DNA of 64,000 nt from positions 15,579,901 through 15,643,900 of the forward strand of contig NC_080542.1 in assembly GCF_028640845.1 (NCBI RefSeq), read 5' to 3'. The position numbers were made by a program, and so were the translations under genes. The stretch is from Ahaetulla prasina. Its lineage: Eukaryota > Chordata > Lepidosauria > Squamata > Colubridae. Each line of letters begins with the position of its first letter. Position 1 is the first letter of the stretch. Under the pieces are notes generated by a model that saw nothing but the letters and a program-made list of their open reading frames with translations, searched no databases and was not told where the DNA came from. This document shows, one piece after another, positions 1-11,384 of this stretch.

Positions 1-1168
1 GGACCAGTTGGAGCCTCCGGGTGCTCTTCAAGAGGAGCCCCATGTAGAGAGCATTACAGTAGTCCAGGCGGGAAGTAACGAGGGCGTGAGTGACCGTGCA
101 TAGGGAAACCTAGTCTAGGAAGGGACGCAACTGGCGTATCAGACGAACCTGATAAAAAGCTCCCTTGGCGACAGCCGTCATATGCTCTTCTAAGGACAGC
201 CATACATCCAGGAGGATGCCTAAATTACGAACCCTCTCCATGGAGGCCAATGACTTGCCCCCATCAGTCAGCGATGGAGTCAGTTGGCTGTACCGGGATG
301 CCGGCATCCACAGCCACTCAGTCTTTGAAGGGTTGAGTCAAAGCCTGTTCTTCCCCATCCAGACCCGCACGGCCTCCAAACATCACTTCAATGGCCTCGT
401 TGGGGTGGTTAGGAGTGGAAATGTACAGCTGAGTATCATCAGCGTACAGATGACATCGCACCCCAAAGCCACGGATGATCTCACCTAGCGGCTTCATGTA
501 GATGTTGAACAGAAGAGGCGAGAGAACTGACCCCTGACCTCGGGGCTGATCTCTGCCCTCCTGCCAACCTCATCTGCAACCAGTCAGAAAGATAGGAGGA
601 GAACCACTGAAAAACGGTGCCCTCCACTCCTAAACCCCCCAGCCGCCACAGCAAGATACCAGGGTCGATGGTATCAAAAGCCGCTGAGAGATCTAATAGG
701 ACCAGGACAGAGGAACAGCCCATGTCCCGATCCCTCCAGAGATCATCTACCAACGCGATCAATGCCGTCTCCGTGCTGTACCCAGGTCAGAAGCCGGACT
801 GGGATGGGTCAAGATAGACAGTTTCATCCAGGTACTGAGGGAGCTGTCGCGCCACCACACTCTTGACAACCTTCACCACAAAACAAAGGTTGGAGATGGG
901 ACGATAGTTCGCTAACACAGCTGGATCCAGGGAGGGCTTCTTGAGGAGGGGCCTCACCACCTCCTCTTTCAAGGTGGTAGGGAAGACACCCTCCATCAAA
1001 GAAGCATTGACAAATCCCTGAAGCCAGCCTCGTGTAAGCTCCTGGGTGGCCAGTACAAACATGTGGTCGCATTCAGCCTCCCCAGTATCCTGTCCATTTC
1101 CTCGGGAGCCACAGTATCTAACTCTTCCCAGATAACATCCTCAAGACCTGCCTCCGTCATCCCGCCCG
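1..1168 (-). mobile_element. L2-clade LINE, decayed reverse-transcriptase part, in intron 5 of V2R gene A
   Basis: Minus-strand pieces read [46 protein letters not shown] and further downstream NLGILLD, the hallmarks of L2 reverse transcriptase. Several frameshifts separate the pieces, so it is dead. The 5' end is truncated near 1168, directly next to receptor intron sequence, and the 3' end lies outside the window. It is in the same orientation as the receptor gene. Confidence 0.85.
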
Positions 1169-1219
1169 ATAGTATTGTACCCCAATATTTTAGTCCCATT
1201 ATAATTGGAAATTTTCTAC

Positions 1220-1346
1220 CCTTCTCCTTTGATATTTTCCCCTCTGGACATAGACAGCAATCATAGCAACAAAACAACTTCTCTTCTTTCTTGGCCTTGC
1301 TGTGTCCTGTCTCACAAGGAGCATTACACAAAGATAGAGGTATTGC
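1220..1346 (-). CDS. V2R gene A exon 5 (nine-cysteine domain, first part)
   Basis: 127-bp exon with [17 protein letters not shown] and LCPEGKIS, matching the NCD3G cysteine pattern. It ends with one base of a split codon. The donor reads GTAGAA, weaker at position +5 than GTAGGA in copies B to D. Confidence 0.88.
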
Positions 1347-3898
1347 CTATCAATGAATGGAGAAGAATATATTAAGATACAGAGAGGAAAGGAAGTGCTT
1401 GGAGAGTTATTGCAGAATCAACAGATTAAAAATGAAATAATGGGATGACAAAGTTTTAGATGTAATTCCTTTAAAATAATAAATAATATCTACAATAATT
1501 GTATTTATGGCATTCGATAACCATTATCATTACTCTTCAAAGACAATTTCTGTTCTGGTTATTTAAAGTTGGTTTTCTCAACTTTTAAATAATGAAGTCA
1601 GCAAACTGATGAAATCTAGCAGCTTTTACTTCAAAACCTTAAAAACCATTGTCAATAATTAACTGAGGGCCAGTAAAAAATACAATATTCAACAGCAATT
1701 GCTAAAAAAGTAAATAAATCTTACTGATATGTTTCATTTTACAGGACATTTGTACCTGGGGTAGTCAGAGATGATGCTCTGAGACTTTCATCAATAACAA
1801 TATTTAAATGAAGGCAGACAAATCTAGTTTCATACAACTAACCTGATTAAAGCCTACTGGCCATGTGATGGAATCTACAGAAATATTGAAGAATTTGTCT
1901 GCTGGAGCTGTGGGATCTATCACTCCAACTTTGACCCTCGCAAATGACTGATTTGGAAATGTGATCCAGTTGATAATATCAAATCCACCAATGAATTCTC
2001 CATTTTTATCAAAGGAGATCTTTTCACCAACACTATTGTTGAATCTGACACTTCTCAAAAAAGAATGAACCTGAAATACAGAGACAATCAGAGAGTAACA
2101 AAACAAGGGAGGGAGAAATAATTCATATATTCAAAACATAAATATGTATGTTTCTTAAACAAAGACAATATAAACATTTTTTTATTTTAGTTGCAGGCCA
2201 TCAAGCAAATAATATAACAATCATTCTAAAACAGAGGTAGAGGTAACATATCAAACTACAGAAATAAAATTAACATAAAATTTCAAAATAAACAACCAGC
2301 AAAAAAATAAATTAATCTTTGTAGTTTAATTACAAAAGCTATTGAAGCCAGATCACTTCTAATAAATATATAATAAATACTAGGATGCTTAAAACTACCA
2401 TAGAATTGTGCTAATTTCACTGGCTAGCAAGATTATACCCAAAATCGTACAAAGTAGGCTTCAGCAATAGGTGAAGAGAGAACTATGAGAAGTACAAGTT
2501 ATGTTTGGAAGAGGCAGAGGAACTGGAGATCAAATTGCCAACATTTGCTGGATTATGGAAAAATCAAGGGAGTTACAGAAAAACATCTACTTCTGCTTCA
2601 TTGAGTATGCTAAAGCCTTTGGTTATGTCGATCAAAACAATCTGTGGCAAGTTCTTAAAGAGTTGGGAGTACCAGACCACCATAACTGTCACCTGAGAAA
2701 GTTAATGTCAGCTCTATCTGATTCAGCTTGGCACCTCACAGGCTTCCTGCCAGCAAAGGCTGGAAAGGGGGGAATTAAAGGGCAACAAAGCTGTGTGTGT
2801 ATGTGATGGGAAATCGGGAAAGAGAATGATGGGTGATAAAGACTAGAGCAGACAGATCCTGTTTGTATCAGCATCCAAAGGCCAAGTAACTGAGAAATAG
2901 GCAGATTACCCCCAAACATCTCAGCATTCTCAAAATATCTTGGTGAGCTTCAGTTTTTTGGAAAAGGACTGGTCAGAGAGGTGTGGAAGAATGAGACGTG
3001 GTTGAACCTTTTTTGTATCTTGCAAGCACAGGAGAATTCAGAGCTGGGTTGACATTACTGCAACCAGCAACTTTAATAGACGAACTCTTTACTTTAACCA
3101 AATGGAGTTTAAGGGATCAGATTGGGACAGGTCTGATTTATTTTATTTGTTTGTCAAGAACATATTAGGTAATATATATAAGCATGAATTGAATACATAA
3201 AATAGATACAAATAGAGGACTCATTAGGACAGAGATGGTAGGCACACTGGTGCTCTTATGTATGCCCCTTACAGACTTCTTAGGAATGGGGTGAGGTCAA
3301 CAGTAGACAGTCTAAGGTTAAAGTTTTGGGGGTTTGGGGAAGAAAGTCAGGTAGTGAATTCCAGGCATTGACCATTCTGTTGGGGCAGTTCACTTTAAGT
3401 TTATATCTATTGTGTGCTCGTGTATTATTGTGGTTGAAGCTGAAGTAGTCATTGATAGCTAGGCCATTGTAGCTGATAATTTTATGAGATACACTTAGGT
3501 CATACTGAAGGTGGGGTAGTTCTAAGTTTTCTAAGTTCAGAATTCCAATTCTGGTGGCATAACAATGTCGGCTGGCGGCCCCCAGGGGAAGGGCCTTCTC
3601 TGTGGGGGCTCCCACACTCTGGAGCAGCTTCCCCGGTTTCTCAAATACCTGACCTTCGGACATTCCGTCATGAACTGAAGACCCATCTTTTTATTTCTTA
3701 TGGCTTAAATTTGGATTTTAATAAGGGGAATTTTATTAATTTTAAATGGGGTTTTAACTGATGGAAATTTTTTAACTTTGGGCTATTTTAAATAAGTTTT
3801 TTAAAGGGTATTTTAACTTGTATATTTGTATTGTTGGTTTTTATCTTGCCTGTACACCGCCCTGAGTCCTTCGGGAGAAGGGCGGTATAAAAATTAAA

Positions 3899-3950
<52 letters not shown>

Positions 3951-6900
3951 GGTATTTTGTTGCAAGGAGACCAGTGGAGGACTCTTCTTGTGAAATATTT
4001 CTGGACATGTTCAATTGTATTAATATCCGATATGCAGTGCAGGTTCCAGACTGATGAGCTGTATTCAAGAAGTGGTCTAGCAAATGTTGTTGGGTTTTTT
4101 TTTGCTCTGGTCAGTAGTGTGATATTACTGGAGAAGCAGCTATGCAAGATTAGGTTTAAAACTCTTAATTCCTTTTTGGTGATGTTGTTACTGAGGGCTT
4201 TGGCATTAGATCATTAGATATGAGTACTCCAAGACAGGGCATTTGTTGGTTGATATTTGGAGTTGCCAATTGTTTGACCATTCCAATATAAAGTCAAGAT
4301 CTTTTTGTCAGTGGTATTAAATATTTTTACATCATTGGCAAAGAGAACGCAGTTGTTTATAATATGATCGCAAAGGTCATTTATGTATAGTATGAAGAGT
4401 GTGGGTCCTAGAACACTGCCTTGGGGGACACTGCTATTAACAGGTGCAAGATTTGATAGGGCACTCCCTATTTTAACCACTTGTTGTCTGTTTGACAGAA
4501 ACACAGCAATCCAATCATGTAGGGGGTCCAGAGATGCCATAGGATTTTAGTTTTAGAAGTAATTTGCTTTGCCCTGATTGACATTTGTAGTCCATATGTT
4601 TTTGCAGGCAAGGCCACAATTCAGTTAGATAGGAACATCCGCCCAGGACGAAACTACTAGTAAACAAGAAAAGATATCTGTTCCTCCAGAGAAATTGTCA
4701 CGATGACCCTTTAGAAGATGAAATGACTTAAAGAAATGACTTAGTAGAATAAGGGGGCTAGGGGGGAGTTTCTTAGGCATGGCATGGATTGTATAAGAGT
4801 ATAAAATGCGTAGCTTGCCAACCTTTCTAACCCTCTATCTTCTTCTTCTTCTCCTCCTATCCTTTCTTCTCCCTCCCTTCTATCCTACCTACCTACCTGC
4901 CTACCTACTTTCTTCCTTCTTTACTTCTCTTTCCTTACCCTTTCCCTTCGGGAGTGGTTACCGAGCAGTCCCGACTCTACACCATTCCAACTTGTTTAAT
5001 TCTACCATTATTTCTGTACAATGGCAATCAATCAATTTATAATCTTCCCCTTCCCCATTATTTCCTCCCGAGACTTCCCAGAACAGAATACAGGGTATTG
5101 TAACTAACAAACATAATCTAAAATATAACATATAACATAACAATATAACATATTAGTGAGAAGTGGGAAAGAGGTGGGGAAGTAGGAAAGCGAGGAGAAG
5201 GATGGTGGGGAAAGTCGAAGAAGGATGAGAAGGGTAGAAAGGATTAAGGGAGGGAGTGGCGGTCGAGCAGCCCTGACTGAGCATAATTTGAGTACAGGAT
5301 CGATCGTTGGATAAGTGATTGTATTGTACACTGGTCAAACTGTGGGAATTATTATGGAAAATAAAAAAATTTGCTCTGAAAAAAATGCGTAGCTTGAAAA
5401 CTGCTTCTTGCGCTCTTTGAACTCAATCCATTTGGGAAGGGTCTAAGAGGCCGTGCTTGCAACCACTTTTTATTTTTCTTCATTTTATCTTCAATAAACC
5501 TTTGATTTTGTGAACCAGACTTGTTTATGAATTGTGAGGATTAAAATATTTGGGTCTCATATATCACACAGGCAACCAATTGTCAAGAAAACAGGGAAAA
5601 AAGGATAAGTACAAAACACTTGTGGAAAGGAAAGAAAGGGACAGGAAAGAAACTTTTAAGGCAGGGAGTAGAGAGTTATGAGCAAAGCATCTCCTAGAAA
5701 ACAGTTTTAGATTTCCAACCAAAAAGAAGTACATATTACTTATGAAAGGGCCAAAAACTCTTGTAAATACTTTAATTTTAAAATTTTGGAATTCCCTTTT
5801 TTTTTTTAAAGAAAAAATCCTTTTCAATCTTTTGTTTCATTTTGTAAATTCTTTGTTCAAATTTTTATCTTTTTTCAACTGTTAAATATCATTTTAAATT
5901 CTTTTTTCAATTTTTAATCTTTTTTAATTTCTTTTTTCAATGAAACATTTGAAAAAAAACAGTATACTTATTTTAATTCTTTAGAAAGTTTTAAATTCTT
6001 AATGATCTAAGGGGAAATCAAAAATTAAAAAATAAAAACTAAACCCACAGAAACAGGGATAGACTCTTAAATTAGGAAAAATAGCGATGAATTTTTCAAG
6101 AGAGAGAACAAAAGGTCAAGAACTCTCGAAAACTATTGCAAACTGACACTTCATAACAGGGAAAATATTGAAAGTTTTATAAATTTTTATTTTTTTTTAG
6201 CAAACAAACAAAGAAACAAGTCATGGAAATAGACACTGACACTACAGTGACTAGCAAAATGTGCCATATGTTTCAGCTTATGCCCACATAACTCAGATAG
6301 TTTGGCACACTTTGGACTCTTTGGGCAACTCCCTGATGTTGTGAAAGATTGATGGCAAAAGGAGAAGAGGATAGCAAAGGATGAGATAGTTAAATAGTGT
6401 CATCAGCACAATGAACATTAATACGGGCAAATTGTAGAAGATAGTGGAGGCCTGGGGTGTTATGGTTTATGGGATTGCAAAGATTCAGAGAGGACTTAGC
6501 GACTGAATACAATATAACAATAACTGTTACAGCACAGCAACCCTTAATTACAGGTGTGCATTGTTTAATGACTGATTGTTCAGCAACCATCTGAAATTGT
6601 AACAGTGCACAACAAGCGATACTTATGACTTCCTTACTGTGCTGATATGATCACAATCCTGGAGGTCAGCAATTGGCTTTTATTTCTGACTGTCATGATA
6701 TCCCACAGTTACTTGATTGTGCTTTGAAATCTATCTTGCTAGCTTTCCACAGTCAAAGTAAAAGGGGAAGCTAGAACGATATTGGAAGTTGTGATCACAT
6801 GAAGTCCATGCTTTAAAAACTATGCAAACCTCATTCAATAATGGTAGCTGGGGTCTGCCAAAGTTATTGTTGCTAAACCGCATGTTCAAGTGGTGTCACA

Positions 6901-9900
6901 ACTTATAATTGCATCACTGAGCAATGGAAATTCAGGTCCCAATGACCATCATTAAGTAAGGGCTGCCAGTAAAATTTACAATATAATCAAAGATAGTTTT
7001 ACTTTTACAAAGTAAAATCTAAAATTAATGACCTGCTTCGAAAATATGACCTGCTCATAATATAAGCCCTCCAAAATAAGCCCTAGTTCAGAGAATCAGC
7101 ACTGAACTGATTCAGTGCGGTGGGGGTAGCCAGCATAGGAGGTAGTAAGTGTGCACATAGGGCCAGACGGTTTCCAGAAGCAGGTGCAGCCTGTGTGGGG
7201 CTAGGGAGGAAGGGGTGTAATCCATTCCACTACCTGTATTTCCTTGCAGAGTGTGCGGCCAAACTGGAGGACGCTGTTGGACATGGGAACTGAGAAGACA
7301 GGGGCTGTGACATGGCACCACGCCCCACCCCACCAATTGCCAGTTGTGTGAGGTGGTGCAGTCAGAACAGCTCCACTGGCAGCAGGAGGGTGGTCCGAAG
7401 GTCATAGATCTGGGATGACTTACCCCATGCCAGGCAGGAGCAGCCAAGCAGGGCAGCCAAGAGCAGCACTACCAGGAGGGCAAAGAGCCCCCACGAGGCC
7501 AGCAGCAGCACAGGCCACTGCTTGGAGGCCAGCAGTTGAGAAGTGTCCTTGCAGCAACATAGCCAGCAAGCACTGGGACAGAGATGATGGGGCTGGTGGG
7601 CTTGCTATCTCCTGTACGTGAAAAAAATAAGGGACACCCGAAAATAAGCCTGCTAACAGACTTACCTGCCACCACACTTGATTGTGAAAATGTTTCCTTC
7701 TTTCTTTCATCATTGTTGTTTCTCTAGATTTGGATATATAGAGAAATTGCAAAGCATGTGCCACAGCATAGACTGCATTGTAAATATTGTAACTCTGGCC
7801 ACTCATGCTTGTTTCAAACACAGATGTGGGAAGGGTCTCAAGCCTCTCCTTTCCAGTACATTTCTTCTCAGACATCTCCATTTTTGAGTTTGCAAAGAAA
7901 CAATCAAACGCCTGTTCCCAAAAATCTTTTCGAAAATGATCATGCCGGTTGTTGTTTGGATTCAAGTTTTGAATAAATTCTTGGAAATCTTGGACCTCCT
8001 TTGTGTGAACTGCAAAGGATAAAGCCCCATGTAGGAAATGGATATCCCAAGATTTATGAAAAGAAATTGAAGTATAATCTGTTTGAGCAGTTATAAGCCA
8101 AATCTTATTCTGCTTTGGTATATTCTCCATTTCTGAAGACTGGAGGATAGTTCTCAGAACTGTTAAGGAGTGAATTTCACCATATAAGATTATCACATTG
8201 GCTGTGCTGTTCATGAGAACGTGGTATATATGTAGCACTTCATCTACGGTTTCAGCAAAATCACTGTAAAAAGCTCCATTTGGGAATTCTGCTATAAATT
8301 CAGTGCAGATGCCATGCTCAGTAAATGTGGGGAATATTTCCTGGAGAAATTTCTCTCCTTTCTCATCCTTTACTACAAGAATTCCAATCCAGATCCATCT
8401 AAGATAAAGTAACAACTGCAGGAGGCCCTTACGTTGGTGGGATTCATTCGGAAACATTTGTTGGAAGAAAACTGCTTGAGTTTCTTTATCCATGACTGGA
8501 GCAGAGCCATAGGTCAACTACAGAAAGATAAACATATGCAATTGCAAAGGTCTATGTGAGCCTCTGAAATCCTATACACTCATTTGAATATTTGGAAGCC
8601 CTTGTTTTTATAGAGTAAAACACTGTGCAACTAGATGTATATCAACCAAGAAAAACCTGATAAGAGAAGTATGTATTTAGTATTACATGTTTTAACAGCA
8701 GCGAGGATTATCTTCGCACAATATTGGAAAGATGAAGAGATCATTAAGAAGATATTAGACTGTGCAGAAGTGGATAGATGTTATACTGAAAATCAAACAG
8801 AAAGAGGACACAGAATATTATCAAAGTCAGAATTTACTTTACCAATGGTTGGGAAAGGGGGATGGAGAATAAGAATGGCATTTGTATTGTTAAGCAAATT
8901 AAATATCCAGGCAACACGATGTTTATTAAGCATGAAGTAATGTAATTAATAGAAAATTAATAAAATTGATTTTACAAAAAACAAGATGTCATTCTTACGG
9001 TATCCATAAATACCTTTTTATGGATATAGTCCCATTATGAATACTCCAAATTCAAAACTTAATTCAGTGTCTGAAATTAGTGTGTGTTCTTTTGTGCCAA
9101 ATATCTCCACCATACTATCTCTACCATGTTCTCAAAAGATATGACCCACTATCCCTCATGTCAGTCCACAAAGATTCAGAAAGTCACAATTTTGGTCTTT
9201 TTGGTATCACTTGGTAAAAATGTTTAAAGATAAATCTTGGAAATGTCATCGGACACCTGGCTTGCATAATCATATGTGGTGGACATGCGTAGAAGCAAAA
9301 AAATATTGGACAAAAATACATACGTGGTGGGAAAAGATGATACAACATATTGACTTGAAACCTAAAATATTCTTCTTGGGGATTTTACCAGAAATTTATA
9401 GCAAAGAAAATGTATATTTTATTATCCATGTAATAACTGCAGCTAGAATTGTATTTGCAAAAAAGTGGAAAAGTGAGGAGATCCCTACAGAGGAGAATGT
9501 GATTAGAAAAATATTAGAATGTGCAGAAATGAATAGGTTATAGAAAATGCATTAATAGAGTTAAATAAATGTTTGTGGAGGTATAGCAAATGATAATACA
9601 TATCTTCAGCACATCTTACCTGAGGAACTTTGTAGATTCCCAGTACAGTTGCCATGTGAAGAAAGATGTCAGGTGTGCCAATGACTGCAGCCAAGGTATT
9701 TGTGATCCCACACTTGTAGTTAGGGATGAATTTTCCCTGAGTGAAAGGTAGAATCATTGAGGCAAAGTAAGTCTGGCTTGGACTAAAATTGCTGTTAAAA
9801 ATGTGGAAGCCCAGCGTGACATTGGGTAGAATCTGGGGGTTTTCATTGATCTCTTTTGCAGTAAACGCTAAAGCCAGGATATGCTGGTAGTTCTGAAAAA

Positions 9901-10655
9901 CTGTTCTGTAAAACAGAATTAGAAACAGCACATTAAGAAAGGTCTACTTTACATTATGGCACTTATAATCCTTTTGAACAACACATTTTGTGGAATGTGT
10001 GAAATAATTCTTGTTTCTATATGTGAGAATGGTTCACTATCAAACTGCAGCTTTTAAGAATGGCTTATATGGAATATGAAAGTGCTACATTTTGGTACCT
10101 GAAATGAAGAAGTAGAAAACATACTGTATCATGGCTTTTTCTTCATTAATGGTAGTAACAGCTTCATATTACTATGGAATTAATTCGTACGGAATTAAAC
10201 CATACATACCTGTATATTAATAGATATTGAGATGTGATTTGTTAAAAATGGAGATTTGATCTCCATTTAAACTTTATCTGGAAACTGAAGTAAAATATAA
10301 CATCAGATAAAATAAACCTAGGATCCTATTTTAGATGTTTATATTATGGGTTTTTGCCATTAGAGGAAAATATTTCAAGCATCATATGATTTTCCAGCAA
10401 AGTTCAGAGCTTGACAATAAATTAATGATATACTTACATAAGCCCATCATGAAATGCCTGGGAAGGATGTTGAGTAAACTCAATGGGGTCAGAAAATATC
10501 ACAAATGCAGAAATAATGCCAGCAATGTTAACATCTCCAAACTGATGATAGGTGTGCCGAATAGGAAGAGGCTCCCGAAAGTCACATTGAAGGTTAGGAT
10601 TCTTGCACATCACTTCAAGCAATACTGTTAACAGTAACGCCACAAATACTAACAT
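1220..10655 (-). CDS. V2R gene A (vomeronasal type-2 receptor), exons 1-5, 3' end outside window
   Basis: Family C G-protein-coupled receptor of vomeronasal neurons; V2Rs bind peptide or protein cues through an extracellular Venus-flytrap domain. Exons on the minus strand are 10655-10438, 9905-9620, 8517-7666, 2070-1843 and 1346-1220, all open, with AG acceptors and GT donors, and with the same lengths and phases as the complete copies B and C. They encode a signal peptide, the ANF-receptor ligand-binding region and the first part of the nine-cysteine domain. The 899-bp seven-transmembrane exon is not in the window. In B to D it starts 91-95 bp after exon 5, but here an L2 LINE begins about 50 bp into intron 5 and runs off the left edge. 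Exon 6 may lie beyond it or be lost, so function is undecided. The intron 5 donor is GTAGAA against GTAGGA in the other copies. Confidence 0.88.
1843..2070 (-). CDS. V2R gene A exon 4
   Basis: 228-bp exon in phase 0 at both ends, beginning [12 protein letters not shown] and ending WPVGFNQ before a GTTAGT donor. It encodes the stretch between the ligand-binding lobe and the cysteine-rich domain ([22 protein letters not shown]). Confidence 0.9.
2455..2740 (+). mobile_element. BovB/RTE LINE fragment, reverse-transcriptase region
   Basis: The plus strand reads a degraded RTE motif: [39 protein letters not shown] and [13 protein letters not shown]. This matches the BovB clade, which is widespread in squamates. 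It is a short relic in intron 3 of gene A; gene B has the same relic. Confidence 0.75.
2741..3134. other. Intron 3 of gene A, no recognised feature
   Basis: I see no coding potential or clear repeat family here; it is intronic sequence between the BovB relic and the CR1/Rex1-like element. Confidence 0.4.
3135..4608 (-). mobile_element. CR1/Rex1-like LINE, interrupted by an L2 3' end
   Basis: On the minus strand, 4540-4214 reads [35 protein letters not shown] and FANDVKIF; the catalytic FADD box has become FAND. The 3' half at 3563-3135 ends in the conserved untranslated tail seen in the other copies of this family in the window. An L2 3' end sits at 3564-3951. The clade name is a best guess from the translated motifs. 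Confidence 0.75.
3564..3951 (+). mobile_element. L2 LINE 3' end nested in the CR1/Rex1-like element, with (AAAT)n tail
   Basis: Starts in the L2 C-terminal region (RLAAPRG-type sequence), passes the typical squamate L2 terminal sequence around 3856-3892 (CCGCCCTGAGTCC, GGAGAAGGGCGG) and ends in an (AAAT)n tract at 3897-3951. It splits the surrounding element between 'ggcataa' and 'ggtattttg', which are contiguous in intact copies. Confidence 0.8.
4609..5570 (+). other. Possible solo LTR or other 3'-terminal unit, split by an insertion
   Basis: Flanks of the 564-bp insertion form a unit with a TATAAAA sequence near 4800 and an AATAAA signal near 5492 followed by a GT-rich stretch, an arrangement seen in retroviral-type LTRs. 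I could not define matching termini or a target duplication, so this is tentative. Confidence 0.3.
4818..5381 (+). mobile_element. L1-type mobilised insertion with 15-bp target-site duplication
   Basis: The 15-bp sequence AAAATGCGTAGCTTG occurs at 4803-4817 and again at 5382-5396, flanking 564 bp that begin with a pyrimidine-rich stretch and end in an A-rich tail. Inside, two related segments (near 4951 and 5254) share a GGGAGTGG...GAGCAG core in direct orientation. It has no long reading frame. The source family is not identified. Confidence 0.6.
5571..6550. other. Intron 3 of gene A, AT-rich, no gene
   Basis: Contains homopolymer-like T/A tracts at 5785-5990. The stretch 5930-6240 aligns by eye with gene B intron 3 on both sides of the insertion there, so it is ordinary duplicated intron sequence. 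Confidence 0.5.
6551..6967. mobile_element. Non-autonomous DNA transposon relic, intron 3 copy A
   Basis: About 417 bp with imperfect terminal inverted repeats: CAGGTGTGCATTGTTTAATG at the left and TCATTAAGTAAGGGCTGCC at the right. The same element lies at the equivalent place in genes B, C and D, so it inserted before the array expanded. No transposase is encoded. The family resembles an abundant squamate repeat, but I cannot name it. Confidence 0.6.
7080..7640. repeat. Unclassified conserved intronic block, copy A
   Basis: A block present in intron 3 of all four genes about 1 kb before exon 3 (also 25085, 42720 and 63560). On the plus strand it has an acceptor-like TTTCCTTGCAG followed by AGTGTG; on the minus strand a hydrophobic frame with [18 protein letters not shown]. 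Frames are broken between copies, so I do not call a gene. Confidence 0.45.
7666..8517 (-). CDS. V2R gene A exon 3 (main ligand-binding exon)
   Basis: Open 284-codon exon starting [12 protein letters not shown] after a CTGTAG acceptor and ending VWWQ before a GTAAGT donor. It carries the core of the Venus-flytrap lobe, including [20 protein letters not shown] and [15 protein letters not shown]. The first codon is TTG (Leu), so this is not a start codon. It is the most divergent exon 3 of the three present. Confidence 0.92.
8620..8980 (+). mobile_element. L1 LINE 3' fragment in intron 2 of gene A
   Basis: Plus-strand translation gives the L1 ORF2 C-terminal pattern [16 protein letters not shown] and ends in an A-rich tail near 8975. 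It is absent from the equivalent intron of B and C, so it is private to A. Confidence 0.7.
8981..9114. other. Intron 2 of gene A between two L1 fragments
   Basis: Ordinary intron shared with B (27640-27760) and C. No feature. Confidence 0.5.
9115..9580 (+). mobile_element. Second L1 LINE 3' fragment in intron 2 of gene A
   Basis: Reads the L1 ORF2 C-terminus: [17 protein letters not shown] (zinc-knuckle-like C..C..H..C), [10 protein letters not shown] and [14 protein letters not shown]. It ends just downstream of receptor exon 2 on the other strand. It matches the L1 at 15550-15860 closely, so it is the same subfamily. Confidence 0.75.
9620..9905 (-). CDS. V2R gene A exon 2 (ligand-binding domain)
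   Basis: Open 286-bp exon with the family motif [10 protein letters not shown] and [12 protein letters not shown], ending VLGIYKVPQ before a GTAAGA donor. Its first base completes the codon split at the exon 1 donor, and the acceptor reads TTTTACAG. Confidence 0.9.
9906..10437. other. Intron 1 of gene A
   Basis: About 530 bp, closely similar to intron 1 of B. No repeat or gene recognised. Confidence 0.6.
10438..10655 (-). CDS. V2R gene A exon 1 (signal peptide and N-terminus)
   Basis: The ATG at 10655 opens a hydrophobic signal peptide ([17 protein letters not shown]) followed by CDFREPLPI. The reading frame is open further upstream, but the ATG is chosen because it sits just before the signal peptide and is conserved in B and C. 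The exon ends with two bases of a split codon before a GTAAGT donor. Confidence 0.88.
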
Positions 10656-11074
10656 CTTCCATGAGTGTCTTCTTTCTATGTAGAAATGCCTCTTTCTTCT
10701 AGAAGATCTTTGAAATAGACTAGAGAGATCTGCCTCCTGGACTTGTTCTTCAGACAAAACTAGGGAGTGCAACACACTATCAAATCAACTCACAGAGCTT
10801 TGTGGCTCCCAGCCATGGGTTGGAATAGGAGGGAGACTATAATTACAATTATTCATTATCAGTTGCTCCAATTTTCGTGGAGTCCCATAGTATTTGGAAG
10901 AGACAAACCGGCTAATTTCATAATGATAGTCACATATGTCCCACTCACAATTTCAAAACATGTGAGGACTTGCAGAGGCACGAACGCATGAGCCACAAGA
11001 CAAAAAATAAAATCATTAGATCCATAAAGCAAAATAGAGATGTAAATAAATGTAAGTGTAAAGGCATTACTGTA
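10656..11074 (-). promoter_or_regulatory. 5' flank of V2R gene A (conserved among copies A, B and C)
   Basis: About 420 bp between the start codon and the (ATTCT)n tract are recognisably shared with 28907-29332 and 47855-48270. It must include the 5' untranslated region and probably the promoter, but I cannot point to a convincing TATA box or transcription start. Confidence 0.4.
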
Positions 11075-11146
11075 ATTCTATTCTATTCTATTCTATTCTA
11101 TTCTATTCTATTCTATTCTATTCTATTCTATTCTATTCTATTCTAT
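11075..11146. repeat. (ATTCT)n microsatellite, upstream of V2R gene A
   Basis: About 14 perfect pentanucleotide units, followed by degenerate CCCGTCC-type units to about 11190. ATTCT is the reverse complement of AATAG, a pentamer enriched in snake genomes. It starts 420 bp from the gene A start codon. Confidence 0.95.
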
Positions 11147-11384
11147 CGTATCCTGTCCCGTCCCAACTCATCCCATCCCATCCCATTCATTCTTACACTA
11201 CACGACACCACATTCACTACCCCATTGCATTCCACTCAATTCCAGCTGGTTTTATGCAATTATTTGAGAGTTTTCATGGAATGCCTTTTCACCAAGGGCT
11301 GATTGCTAATTCTGGCTGCACAAAACCATACCTTAAGAACAAATTCATACATAGCCAGAATTGAGAAGACAGCAAGAAATAACA

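Noticed and set aside
996..1331. Apparent single frame joining the cysteine-rich exon of gene A with L2 sequence
   Set aside because: The join is read-through of the exon 5 donor into the L2; the other copies splice at the same GT.
7420..7665. Open frame extending gene A exon 3 by about 80 codons
   Set aside because: It runs past a perfect GTAAGT donor conserved in C, and the extension is intron and repeat sequence.
11075..11146. Regular short repeats considered as a CRISPR-like array
   Set aside because: A pure pentanucleotide microsatellite with no spacers, in a vertebrate genome.
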